A stretch of DNA of 64,000 bases from Drosophila persimilis (lineage: Eukaryota; Arthropoda; Insecta; Diptera; Drosophilidae), in contig NW_020825313.1 of assembly GCF_003286085.1 (NCBI RefSeq), positions 4,216,001 through 4,280,000 of the forward strand. Direction: 5' to 3'. Within the stretch, counting starts at the first letter, position 1. Every line of letters starts with the position of its first letter. Made by a program: the position numbers and the translations under genes. Positions 20,583 through 30,264 of the stretch are shown here, piece after piece. The notes under the pieces were generated by a model that had not been told where the DNA came from, ran no database searches, and saw only the letters and a program-made list of their open reading frames with translations.

Positions 20583-21996
20583 GTTAATACAGGGGACTCT
20601 TCTCTACGGATCTGTAAGCGATTAGCGAAGTCCTCGGTAATGAAATTTGTTTGTGATCCAGAGTCGAGAAGAGCTTTGGCCAGAATGTGTTCACCGCTCT
20701 TAGTTCGGACGCTTACGATCGACGTAGCCATAATTGGAACGTGTGACGTGGAAGGTTGATTCTGATTTGATGGAGGAGAAGGACTCTCTTGGGGTGGTGG
20801 CATCGCGAGACTATTAGCCGACACTGTGTATCGATGCAATAAATTTGATGTGAGCGGCTGCACACTCGACATTTATTGGCTTTGCATTTTACAACAGCGT
20901 GACCTTTTCGCAGACAATTAATGCATAAGGATGCCGACTTGGCGAACTCAAACCTTTGCATCACCGAGAGACGCGAAAATGGAGGGCTATTTGACACTAC
21001 ATGGTCTCCTGAAATGCAGTAGCTACAAGTTTGCTGAGTTCTACTCTTGGTGGAAGTGGAAGAACAAGCAAAAGAACTGCGATTATGTTGCGTGCTTGGC
21101 ATGACTTTGTCTTGCCTTGGCTTGGTCGATTCTTCAGCAGACAGATGCTGGTATTGACGATTCAAGACTTTCTCAAAGTCGGACCAAAGCGGCAACTTCT
21201 CATAAGTAAGCTGTTCATCCCACTTTTGTTTCGTCACTGGGTCGACTCTGTTTAAAACGAGATGAATGAGCATTGCATTCGAAATTTTTGTATCATCTCC
21301 GATCGACAGTAACGATCCGTAAATCGACGAAACAGTATCGATTAGATTTCTTAGAGATGATGCAGATTGATGCGATATTCTCGGCAGATTGAACAATGTG
21401 GAAATATTATTCGTGAAACTCAAATAATCGTTGTCATATACTCGTTTTAGGCCAGCCATGGCCTTTTCATAGTTTGCCTAGGTGACTTGGAACGCCTTTA
21501 TTGTTCCTAATGCTTCATCAGAGAGGCACCAAATCAAATGATTAAATTTTTCGATCACCGGTATGCTGTTGTCGCTATGGACTAGTCTCTCAAAAAGGCT
21601 AATGAAATTTTTGAACTCCAAGTGATTACCACTAAATTTGGGTAATGCCAATTTTGGAAGTCTAGCATGAGTTGGGGCTGAAGAAGACACTGGCTTCGTC
21701 TCGCTTGCTGCATCAAAGGTGGCGATAAGCGACTTTATCTTTCCCTTGGTGACAATCGTCAGCTCTTCCAACTCGGCTGCATATGCATCATCACCTGTTA
21801 TGTCCTCGATTTGCTCCTGCAAATGGTTCGCCTTTTCAATTGAAGCATTCAAACAATCTAATCTACATTGTAATTCCGGTAATTGCAAAGGAATCGACCC
21901 TTGATCTAATCGATCCTCTAAGCGGCGAATGCTTTTCACTCGACTTTTGAGCTTAATCTTGAAGTCTTCAAGAGTGGATTTACTGTTTTCTGCCAT
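20549..21996 (-). pseudogene. gag: BEL/Pao Gag and protease start of element 3
   Basis: The likely start is ATG 21996 (MAENSKSTLEDF); an upstream ATG at 22032 adds 12 residues without family similarity. The first part ends in LPKLALPKFSGN, the typical BEL Gag motif, and reads through RLVHSDNSIPVIEKFNHL. An in-frame TAG at 21478-21480 separates it from the second part (21459-20713), which carries the rest of the core and cysteine motifs (CSYCISGDHVV, CINCLRKGHAVVKC). A further frameshift near 20720-20870 leads to the protease frame with active-site LLDSGSQTNFI, and another near 20580 leads into Pol. At least one stop and two frameshifts. Confidence 0.85.
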
Positions 21997-22032
21997 AATA
22001 TTTGTGTATGTAGATTTTACGCAACAAACCAC

Positions 22033-22635
22033 TATTATTTCATTTATTTTTGTATTATTATTATTTTTATTTTAAATGTTTGTACGAGAACGATAATCGA
22101 AAACGAATTTGAATTGAATGTCGAGGCACGAGGTATCAAGGGAAAGAGTAGTGACGGCCGAAAACAATATACCCGTTAGATACAGGGTAGCGCGTCACTT
22201 GGCAAGTAACAGCCGAAAACAATATACCCGTTAGGTACAGTGTAGCGCGTCACTTGGCGCACCGTTAAGCTCAAGAGCGGCAACGAAAATTCTCCCAACA
22301 AATACAACGCAAGCAGCAGTGGAGAAGCGAAAACGAAATAATGCACCGGTGCTGCTGCTTGTGTGTATGTGTGGATATTTTCTATACGCCGTGGCTTGGG
22401 AGAACGAACGAACAAACTTTGTAAGGTTCTAACGACGAGAAAGGTACAACCAAATAAAAGGGGGGGGAGGGCAACAGTGATTGCAGTAAACGAAAGATGT
22501 ATGTACATATAACTGTTGCGTCCAAATAGCGGTTCACATATGTCTGTATGTGTCGATATGTATGTATTTATGTGTGTTTAGTTATATTTATGCAATTACT
22601 AATAAAATGCATGCAATCAAGCTCTACTATATGTA
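22033..22635 (-). promoter_or_regulatory. 5' leader of element 3, gag-proximal part
   Basis: This non-coding stretch lies between the gag start and the Gypsy insertion. It holds a 55-bp tandem duplication (22157-22258) and AT-rich sequence near 22500-22620. The leader continues beyond the insertion at 28212-28570. Confidence 0.6.
22157..22258. repeat. 55-bp tandem duplication in the leader of element 3
   Basis: Unit starts are 22157 and 22212. Both contain GCCGAAAACAATATACCCGT and GTAGCGCGTCACTTGGC. The second unit is slightly shortened. No function is evident. Confidence 0.85.
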
Positions 22636-22940
22636 TGTGGGATTTGGTGGGAGAGCAACAGAGTCTGTAGAGATAACAGAGGAAGTAACAGAGAGAGAGA
22701 CTAGAAGCGGCCGTCGAACAAAGAGAGGAGAGAACACAGCCTCAACGATCGACACCATTTAATTCGGTGCCAAAGTCTCACTCAGCCGCACGCAAATATC
22801 TGTATTAATCAAAATATACTTCAAGCACAGCGACCGTTGTAATCATAACTAATCTTAAATAATATTCATAAATAAAGACTAATTATAATAAAACATGGCA
22901 TCCTGGACTAAAGTACAACTACGGAAAATCCGGGGCCACA
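22636..22940 (+). repeat. 5' LTR of element 4
   Basis: TGTGGGATTTGG to GGGGCCACA. It lacks 13 bp (around 22793) present in the 3' LTR. AATAAA at about 22870 could serve as a polyadenylation signal. Confidence 0.93.
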
Positions 22941-22945
22941 ATTTT

Positions 22946-22970
22946 TGGGGGCTCAACCGGGATTTGAACG
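22946..22970 (+). promoter_or_regulatory. Primer-binding site of element 4
   Basis: Five bases after the 5' LTR the sequence reads TGGGGGCTCAACCGGGAT and goes on to TTGAACG. Its complement looks like a tRNA 3' end: CCA tail, 7-nt acceptor strand, 5-nt T-stem strand and a T-loop ending TTCAAAT. The tRNA identity was not determined. Complementarity seems to reach beyond the usual 18 nt. Confidence 0.65.
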
Positions 22971-23395
22971 ATTACAAACGGAAAGTCATCAAACTAAAGT
23001 TGTGTTTTACAAATATTGCGAGAACTCGGTGAATTGTGGTGGCGTTGTTTGGAACATTCTGGAAGAAATCTGCAAAAACTCAGCTGCGCGAAAATTCAAA
23101 CAAAAGGCAATTGGCAAAGCAGCACGAGAGTGAGCAAGACGGCAGCAAGCAGCTACGGTAAAAAGGAGAAGAAAAACCGAAGCAAACCGAATCAAGAGGA
23201 ACGGCGTAAGCAGCAGAGACGGCGATAAAGAGACCCAGTACCCAATCTGAAGGCAACGCAAGACTTGGTAGATGGTCAGCAACGTGCAATAGGCAGGATC
23301 GTTGGCGGTGTACATCATCTGGACAAGGAGAAAGGCGTGGAGCAGAGAAGGTAGCTAGTGGTTCGCAAGTACTGTACGGCGAAAAAGGCGGCTGG

Positions 23396-23545
23396 TCACG
23401 ACGAAAATTCTGGAGCTGTGTTGGTGTGACGACGACAGAAAATTCTGGAACTGTGTTGGTGTGACGACGACAGAAAATTCTGGAGCTGTATTGCTGTGAC
23501 GACGACAGAAAATTCTGGAGCTGTGTTGGTGCGACGACAACAAAA
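23396..23545 (+). repeat. Four 35-bp tandem repeats in the leader of element 4
   Basis: The marker AAAATTCTGGAGCTG starts at 23404, 23439, 23474 and 23509, exactly 35 bp apart, in units containing GTGACGACGACAG. Units 1-4 are nearly identical. The minus-strand ORFs across them (SSRIFCRRH-like repeats) are artefacts of this repeat. Confidence 0.9.
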
Positions 23546-23801
23546 ACATTTTGGAATCGGTTGTTGTTGGTGAGTGCAAGCGAAATATTGCAAAGAAGCA
23601 GACAGACAAGAACGGCGGTAGCAGTGGTAATTAACATAGTGTTAAGTTTACATTTTCAATAACATAACATCAAGTTTAAAAAGCAGAATACTGTTAATTA
23701 TTGTAAGGTCTGAGAGGAACTGGATTCTAAAACTGTATTTTGTCGAGCGAGCGGCATAGATCCATTTCTTATTCTATTATATTTCATACAAGTTTGTAAA
23801 A

Positions 23802-24810
23802 ATGAATAGAGATGAGATTTTGGCACTGTTGGTGGCAGATTTGCGCGATAAATTGGCCGAGATTGGTTTAAATAGAACCGGAAGAAAAGTTGAATTGCAA
23901 AACAGGCTGCTGGCTCACTATGGTTTTCAAACCGATCAAAACGATGAAGAAGTTAGGGATGAGGGAGAGACTGCAGATGAGATTAATGAAGAGTTATCAT
24001 CTAGAACAATGGCCTCAAATAATGAACAAGCAAGGGGAAATGAAAGGCGAGATGAAAATCCAATTGGATCTGGTCAGAGGCGGCAAGCAGACAGTTCTAA
24101 TTCAGGAAGGTCATGGCTTACGTTGAAAGATGTAGAGGGCAGTGTGTCACAGTTTTCGGGTACAAGTTCACCAGACATTAATCAGTGGATCGAAGAACTC
24201 GAGGAGTGTGCACTCACGGTGGAATGGAACCAATTACAGGTGTTCATTTATGCCAAACAATTGCTCAGTGGAGCAGCGAAGCTATTTATTCGAAGTCAAC
24301 GGGATATTCGTGATTGGTGTGTTAAAGGGTGCATTGATCGACGAATTTGGGGTGAAGGTTTCATCAGCTGAGATACATCGTAGGCTAGGGAAGCGGCAGA
24401 AGAGGAAGAACGAAACGTTGCACGAGTATCTGCACGCTCTGATGGAGTTGGCAAAGCCAATCGAGATGGATGACGAAAGTTTAATTGAATATTTTGTCAG
24501 CGGGATTCCAGATTCCAGTACAAACAAGGCTTTACTGTATCAAGCTAGGAATATGAGGCAATTGAAGGTGCAAATTGAGGCATACCAGAAAATGACAGGG
24601 TCGGTGAGATCACAAGGGAAGTTTGACTCACACCTCAATAAAGGAGAAAAAGAGTTAGTGAAATCAGCGGAAAAGTTTAAAAAGTGTTTTAACTGCGGAG
24701 ATGAGTCGCATATTAAGCGGGATTGTCCAAAAAGAGATAACAGGTGTTTCAGATGCAACCAGCTAGGACATAGAGCTGCTCAATGCAAGGTCGACATGGC
24801 AATTAAACAG
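23802..24810 (+). pseudogene. gag: Gag of element 4: SAP domain, capsid and two zinc knuckles (frameshifted)
   Basis: The ATG at 23802 opens a frame whose first ~40 residues match the SAP fold pattern: LRDKLAEIGLNRTGRKVELQ, then NRLLAHYG. SAP domains bind AT-rich chromosomal DNA in host proteins. An acidic/Asn-rich linker and a capsid start (VSQFSGTSSPDINQWIEELE) follow. The frame shifts near 24320; the capsid then continues in the frame open from 24142 (LHEYLHALMELAKP, FVSGIPDSSTNK). Two knuckles follow: CFNCGDESHIKRDC and CFRCNQLGHRAAQC. The second frame runs on without a break into protease and RT, so Gag and Pol share one frame in this element. The frameshift makes this copy inactive. Confidence 0.88.
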
Positions 24811-27800
24811 GAGAAAGCAACCAATCTAGTTCTGGAGAATGGCAGGACAAAGCCATCAAGCACGTTCACTTCGTCAGGATTAGAGTTGAAATCGGTTAAC
24901 TACGGAAAAGTTGTGTTTAAAGGATTGGTCGATACAGGTGCAGATTTGTGTCTTCTAAGCAGAAATGTGTTTTTGAAGCTTGGTAGAGGAAAACTGGCAG
25001 GACGTAGTAAATTAACGGGAATTGGTGAAATTGACTTAATTGTAGAATTTCACGTAATTGCGGACGAGGACATGGGATTTGATGCTATATTGGGTAGAAC
25101 TCTTTTAGAGAGTGTGGACATGAAGGTAACAAGAGATGGAACAGCACTAGTCCTCAGATCAGGAAGTCAAGTAAGTACTAGGCGCAATGGTCCAGAACAT
25201 AGAGATGAAAGGGAAAATGTTAATTCATGTACGGAGTTGCTGAATGAGTTTCAGAGTTTGTGTATGGTGAACTTAGAGCAGAGTGAAGCTATAAATATTG
25301 ATTTGTCACATTTGCCCTATTCAGAGAGAGATCAAATAAGAAAGATAATTGAGGAATACAAGCCGAGTCGAAATGTGCATTCCCCTATAGAGATGAAAAT
25401 TGTACTAACGGATGATTTACCTGTGTATCAGCATCCTAGGCGTATGGCTTATAGTGAGCAGAACATAGTAGACGAGCAGGTCAACGAGTGGTTAGCACAA
25501 AAGATAATAAAGCCCAGTACATCAGAATATGCCTCTCCGATTGTATTAGTACCAAAGAAGAATGGACAGAAACGTCTATGCTGCGATTATCGCAAGTTAA
25601 ATGAGAAAATAGTGCGAGATAACTTTCCGATGGTACAGATGCAGGATGTTATTGAGAAATTGCAAGGAGCTTTGATTTTTACGACATTAGATTTGACTAA
25701 CGGTTATTTCCACGTACCAGTTGAAGTTCAGTCACAAAAGTATACATCATTTGTAACGCAGAAAGGACAATATGAGTTCCTATTTGTACCGTTTGGGATT
25801 TCGAATTCGCCAGCAATTTTCACACGTTTCATAGTTGCGGTAATGAGAGAATTGGTTCAGAAGGGTGACGCTGTAGTATATATGGATGATATCATTATAC
25901 CAAGTAAGGATGTTAAGGAAGGCTTACAGAAGTTGAAAAGAGTGCTAGAAGTGGCAGGAAAGAATGGTTTGAAGATAAACTGGAGTAAAGGTCAAATTTT
26001 GCAAAGTAAGGTAGATTTCTTGGGGTATTTTTTACAAAATGGTACCATAACACCCGGTAAGGAGAAAACACAGTGTGTAGCAAACTTTCCGATCCCAAAG
26101 GATAAAAAAGCTATACAACGATTCATTGGGCTGACTTCTTATTTTAGGCAATTCATTGAAGGATACGCAGTCATAGCCAGGCCATTGTCGGATTTGTTGA
26201 GAGTTCAAGGAGTTGCAGCGATTAGCATTCGAGCAATTGAAAGCCGTTCTCACTAGGAAACCAGTTTTACGATTGTACAATCCTAAATTATCTACGGAGA
26301 TACACACGGATGCTTCTAAGTTAGGTTTTGGGGCTGTCTTGTTACAAAAGGATCCAGAAGATGGTCAGCTGCACCCAGTGATGTATATGAGTAAGAAAAC
26401 AAAGCCATGTGAGTAAAACTATAGTTCATTCGAACTTGAAGTGCTGCAGTAATAGGAGCATTGACTAAATGGCGTGTGTATGTTCTCGGACTGAAATTTA
26501 AAATCATTACGGACTGTAACGCGTTTGCCATGACGATGAAAAAGAAAGACGTTCCATTAAGAGTAGATAGGTGGGCAATGTATCTGCAGGACTACGATTA
26601 CGAAATAGAACATCGCTCAGGATCGAAGATGTGATACGTAGACGCTCTCAGTCGAGTTGCTTGTTACGTATTAACAGAGAGTGTTATGCACAGGCTTAAG
26701 GATGCGCAGTGTGCAGATGAATGGACAAGGGTGGTCAGAAATCTGGTGGAAAAGCAGGGATACGAGGATTATTATATGGCAAACCAAATCTTATTCAAAG
26801 ATCTAAACCGAGAGTTAATAGTTGTTCCATCTCAAATGAAAACCGAAATAATACAGATCGCCCACAGGCAGGGACATTTTTCGTTGAAGAAAACACAGGA
26901 TCTGGTAGAGAAATCTTACTTTATTCCTAAACTAAGAAATAAAGTAGAAAGAGTGGTAGGCGGTTGCGTGCAGTGTATCTTAGTTAATATAAAAGCGGGC
27001 AGGAAAGAAGGGTACCTAACTCCCATTGACAAGGGTGATAAACCATTAGTTACCTATCACTTAGACCATGTCGGGCCGATGGAGATTACAAAGAAAAGAT
27101 ATAATCACATTTTGGTAGTTGTTGATGCATTTTCAAAATTCGTTTGGTTGTACCCCACACGTAGTACCGGAGTATAGGAGGTGCTGAACTGTTTAGAAAG
27201 GCAAGCAGTATCATTTGGTAACCCATTCAGAATCGTCACTGATCGCGGCGCAGCTTTCACATCGCACTTATTCAAAGAGTACTGTGACAAGCAGAAGATA
27301 CAACATTTGTTAATAGCTACAGGCGTACCTAGAGGCAATGGACAGGTCGAGAGAATGCACAAAATAGTAGTACCGATGCTGTCAAAGATGAGCTTAGAAA
27401 ATCCAGGAAATTGGTATAGGCACGTGGGTAGAGTGCAACAGATAATTAACAATGTCGAACCTAGGAGTACCAAAGTCGCCCCATTTAAACTCTTAACAGG
27501 AGTAGACATGCGTATAGCTGACATAGCTGAATTGAGAGAATTGGTACAGCAGTCTCTCATAGGTGAGCTAGACGAAGATCGTGAGCAGTTAAGGAAAGAG
27601 GCTAGGGACAATATTCAGTCGTTGCAGGAAGGAAATAAGCGAGCCTTTGATAAAAAGAGAAAGGATGAAAAGCAGTACAAGATCAATGACTTAGTTGCAA
27701 TCAGGCGGACCCAATATGGTGTTGAATTGAAGTTGAGGGGAAAGTTTCTAGGGCCCTATAAGGTCGTCAAGATTCACAAGCACGGCCGGTATGATGTAGA

Positions 27801-28020
27801 AAGAGTGGGTGAAGGACAAGGCCCTTTTAAAACATCTACGGTGGCCGAATTTATGAAGGAGTTCGGGGCGAACTCTATGTCAGGAGGGCCGAATGTGGGA
27901 TTTGGTGGGAGAGCAACAGAGTCTGTAGAGATAACAGAGGAAGTAACAGAGAGAGAGACTAGAAGCGGCCGTCGAACAAAGAGAGGAGAGAACACAGCCT
28001 CAACGATCGACGCCATTTAA
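24811..28020 (+). pseudogene. pol: Pol of element 4: protease, RT, RNase H, integrase
   Basis: Protease active site is GLVDTGADLCLLS. RT has KNGQKRLCCDYRKLN, TLDLTNGYFHVP, FVPFGISNSPAIF and catalytic YMDD, with LGYFL and FIGLTSYFRQF after it. A frameshift near 26220 leads into RNase H (IHTDASKLGFGAVL), which is cut by a TAA at about 26414 and continues in other frames to an in-frame TGA near 26632. Integrase from 26686 has the zinc finger (GHFSLKKT, CVQC) and first Asp (HLDHVGP); a TAG at 27176-27178 interrupts it, then come the second Asp (VTDRGAAF) and Glu (GQVERMH). A GPY/F-like motif (GKFLGPYKVV) precedes the C-terminus. The last 42 codons, including the stop, lie inside the 3' LTR. Confidence 0.92.
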
Positions 28021-28211
28021 TTCGGTGCCAAAGTCTCACTCAGCCGCACACAAATTACGAGCGCAAATATCTGTATTAATCAAAATATACTTAAAGCACA
28101 GCGACCGTTGTAATCATAACTAATCTTAAATAATATTCATAAATAAAGACTAATTATAATAAAACCTGGCATCCTGGACTAAAGTAAAACTACGGAAAAT
28201 CCGGGGCCACA
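27894..28211 (+). repeat. 3' LTR of element 4
   Basis: It starts TGTGGGATTTGG after the purine-rich CAGGAGGGCCGAA and ends CCGGGGCCACA before the TGTA duplication. The 3' end of pol overlaps its first 127 bases. Confidence 0.93.
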
Positions 28212-28570
28212 TGTATATCATACGTCTGTGCCTAGAATTGAAGGCGATGTGCAATGTTTTCAGCACAAGACACCTCAAAGAGAGAACTGAATGTCTTTTG
28301 CTCAGCCTTCAATTTTCTGCACAAATACCTCTGATTCCTCTTTTGGATCTTTGAATCCAACTGCTACTTTCCTGGCTTTATCGCAGGGCATCCCTCGGCG
28401 GTAGCAGAAATTTGCACAAAAATTATTCTTGGCGCGACCGACTCGATGATATTATGCAAATTGATTGCTGATTGACACACACACCACGACGCGGGCAACG
28501 AATATGTTTGCATATACTGCAATTTCTTGTGTCACTGTCACTTATTGTTGTTGCCTATAATTAACTTTAC
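28212..28570 (-). other. 5' leader of element 3, LTR-proximal part
   Basis: Non-coding leader cut off from the gag-proximal part by element 4. It contains no convincing ORF. Confidence 0.65.
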
Positions 28571-28589
28571 AGTCCACCCGGGGGCGCCA
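28571..28589 (-). promoter_or_regulatory. Primer-binding site of element 3
   Basis: Directly inside the 5' LTR the minus strand reads TGGCGCCCCCGGGTGGACT. Its complement fits a tRNA 3' end (GCCA end, G-rich acceptor strand, CCACC T-stem strand). From memory this agrees with Drosophila tRNA-Asn; identity should be taken as a hypothesis. Confidence 0.75.
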
Positions 28590-28900
28590 TGAAAAATTAG
28601 AAGAGTTTTTCTAACGAAATTAACCGAAAACTTTGGGTGGCTGTAATTTAATTATTTGTTCGGCGGGGCGAAAATGGATACGCTCGATCTATTTCAATGT
28701 TAGGGAACATTTATATTTCCTTCACAATTCAAATCTCTTACTCTAGCTAACCTACGGTGGCAAAGCGGGGCGAATTCGCCAAGAGCGAGAGAGCGAGCTT
28801 TTATTGCGCTCCCGCTTTGCCCTAGCCTAACTTACACTGGACTTCATAATTAAGATCAAATAACTAATAATCGCCGCCATGGATGGTAGGTCACGAAACA
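28590..28900 (-). repeat. 5' LTR of element 3
   Basis: TGAAAAATTAG to CACGAAACA on the plus strand, 311 bp, same length as 16529-16839. The minus strand starts TGTTTCGTGACC. Confidence 0.92.
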
Positions 28901-30058
28901 GTTATCTTAGTAAGTTTAGTTATAATTTTCCTCGCATATTAACACTCTATCAGCTATCTTTCCTGCATGTTCGCGTTCGCGTCATGCGGCAGCGCCCCTC
29001 GGTCAGTTAAGCGGGAGGAGAGCTGCGTTTTGACTGGAATTCACACGCAACAGCCTTCTGCTGGTGTCACAGGGGCCACTTGATTGTGTAGTAATAGCAT
29101 TGCTAATTTAAAGATGCAGTAATTGCATATCAACGTCCACTGAACATCCAAAATGGTGGGGTAACGCCAAAACAGACGAATTGTTGCGTCGATAGATACA
29201 GGGTGGCTCCTGTGGGTTGCTTCTGTGCTAATGTGTGCATATGTGCACTGCACCAAATTACTGTCTCCAACTTACTTTGGGCAACAAAGGTCTGAATATT
29301 CCTTTCAGAAGCTCGTTTTGCAGATTTGAATGCCCACGCTGGAAGCAAATATGTTGATTTCACAAGTTTTTTTGTCAATGAACGAGTACTGGTCTGAGTG
29401 GTGCACTTAAATTGATTTTTATAACTCCCGAGAAGCTTCGATAGGGGGGGGGGCTATGTATGTTCTTGGTTTACATCTGACTCGAATTGTCTATATCAAC
29501 ATAGTGTAAGTGCCTAGTATGTCTAGATAACATGATAAGAGATGGGAGAATATATGATCGACGAATATAAATTATTATGACTGTTAACATTCTTACGGAA
29601 GATTGTACAAAATCCTGAGTATCACCAAGTTTAGTTTTTAAGTCGGCCCACTAGTACTTGTGAGTATTATTCGAATAATTTTAAATGTAATCCTTGATTG
29701 CTGACGCAACTTAAGGGGAATTGACCCACGGACCGATCTAGTGCTCTCCACCCTTTGCTGTTTGTGACGTTGAATTTGGGAATTAGTCTATACATTGAAA
29801 GTTGCAAAAGATCCTGGTCTTACAATTTAAAAATTTTGAACAGTCAGGAGTGGCGGTAGAGTATTTTGGCAGGCGCGCAGGTCGTCTTTTTCCTCGTCCG
29901 TTCCTTAATAAAGATTTAAATCCACACAAATTTTTTGGTTTTTGTTTAAAAAAAAAAAATTAACTCTAAACTTGCAGTTATTGCACAACTGAGTGAATAA
30001 CATGATAGTCTTATGACATAGCTATCGCGAAAAATTTAATATTTTGCTCAGCAGCGGT
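28901..30058. other. Unassigned spacer, no gene seen
   Basis: There is no recognisable coding or repeat family. Around 29900-29961 the plus strand has AATAAA followed, about 40 bases later, by a 12-base A run; this looks like a retroposed 3' end but I cannot identify a source. A G9 run sits near 29443. Confidence 0.45.
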
Positions 30059-30264
30059 AGACTGCCGATTTTCTATCGCCTTGCACCGAAGGCAGAAATC
30101 GTTGAAAAATATTGCGAATCTAATTTGTGCTCATCAGGGGGGATTGGTTTCCTTCAAATTTCGGAGCTTTTGGTTGAATCACACAAACCATATCGGACAA
30201 AATGGCCAAGAACCTTGAAAACTTAAATGGGTATTATTAATGATCGTATTTCATCAGACTTTAA
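30059..30264. repeat. R segment, copy 1
   Basis: About 205 bp that adjoin the 3' end of the LINE. Copy 2 is at 33238-33443, and the last ~43 bp recur at 49003-49045 without a LINE. R is not part of the LINE, because copy 3 continues differently past AAGGTA. Its source is unknown. Confidence 0.7.

Larger units (their letters stand above)
22636..28211 (+). mobile_element. Ty3/Gypsy element with SAP-domain Gag (element 4)
   Basis: LTRs at 22636-22940 and 27894-28211 start TGTGGG and end CCACA. The 4-bp target duplication TGTA lies at 22632-22635 and 28212-28215. Domain order is Gag (SAP, zinc knuckles), protease, RT, RNase H, integrase, as in Ty3/Gypsy. The LTRs differ by about five substitutions plus a 13-bp indel by eye, so insertion is fairly recent. 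Coding damage is limited: frameshifts near 24320 and 26220, stops near 26414 and 26632, and a TAG at 27176-27178. It sits in the leader of element 3. Confidence 0.93.
16529..28900 (-). mobile_element. BEL/Pao element with a nested Ty3/Gypsy insertion (element 3)
   Basis: Two 311-bp LTRs (16529-16839 and 28590-28900) bound a minus-strand BEL/Pao element. Its leader is split at 22635/28212 by a 5.6 kb Gypsy element; without it the element is about 6.8 kb, a normal BEL size. A good PBS adjoins the 5' LTR and a G-rich tract adjoins the 3' LTR. The LTRs differ at clearly more sites than those of element 2, so it is older. I find no clean target duplication (GTACT on the left, GTTAT on the right). 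Confidence 0.9.

Noticed and set aside
23080-23637. Minus-strand 185-residue frame with repeated SSRIFCRRHTNT motif
   Set aside because: It is the antisense of the 35-bp tandem repeats in the leader of element 4; 35 is not a multiple of three, and repeats show up in all three frames.
23802-24371. Programmed frameshift between gag and pol in element 4
   Set aside because: The frame change near 24320 falls inside capsid, and gag-to-pol is otherwise in one frame; a mutation is simpler.
29440-29961. Processed pseudogene ending in poly-A near 29950
   Set aside because: AATAAA and an A run are present but no upstream coding sequence is recognisable.
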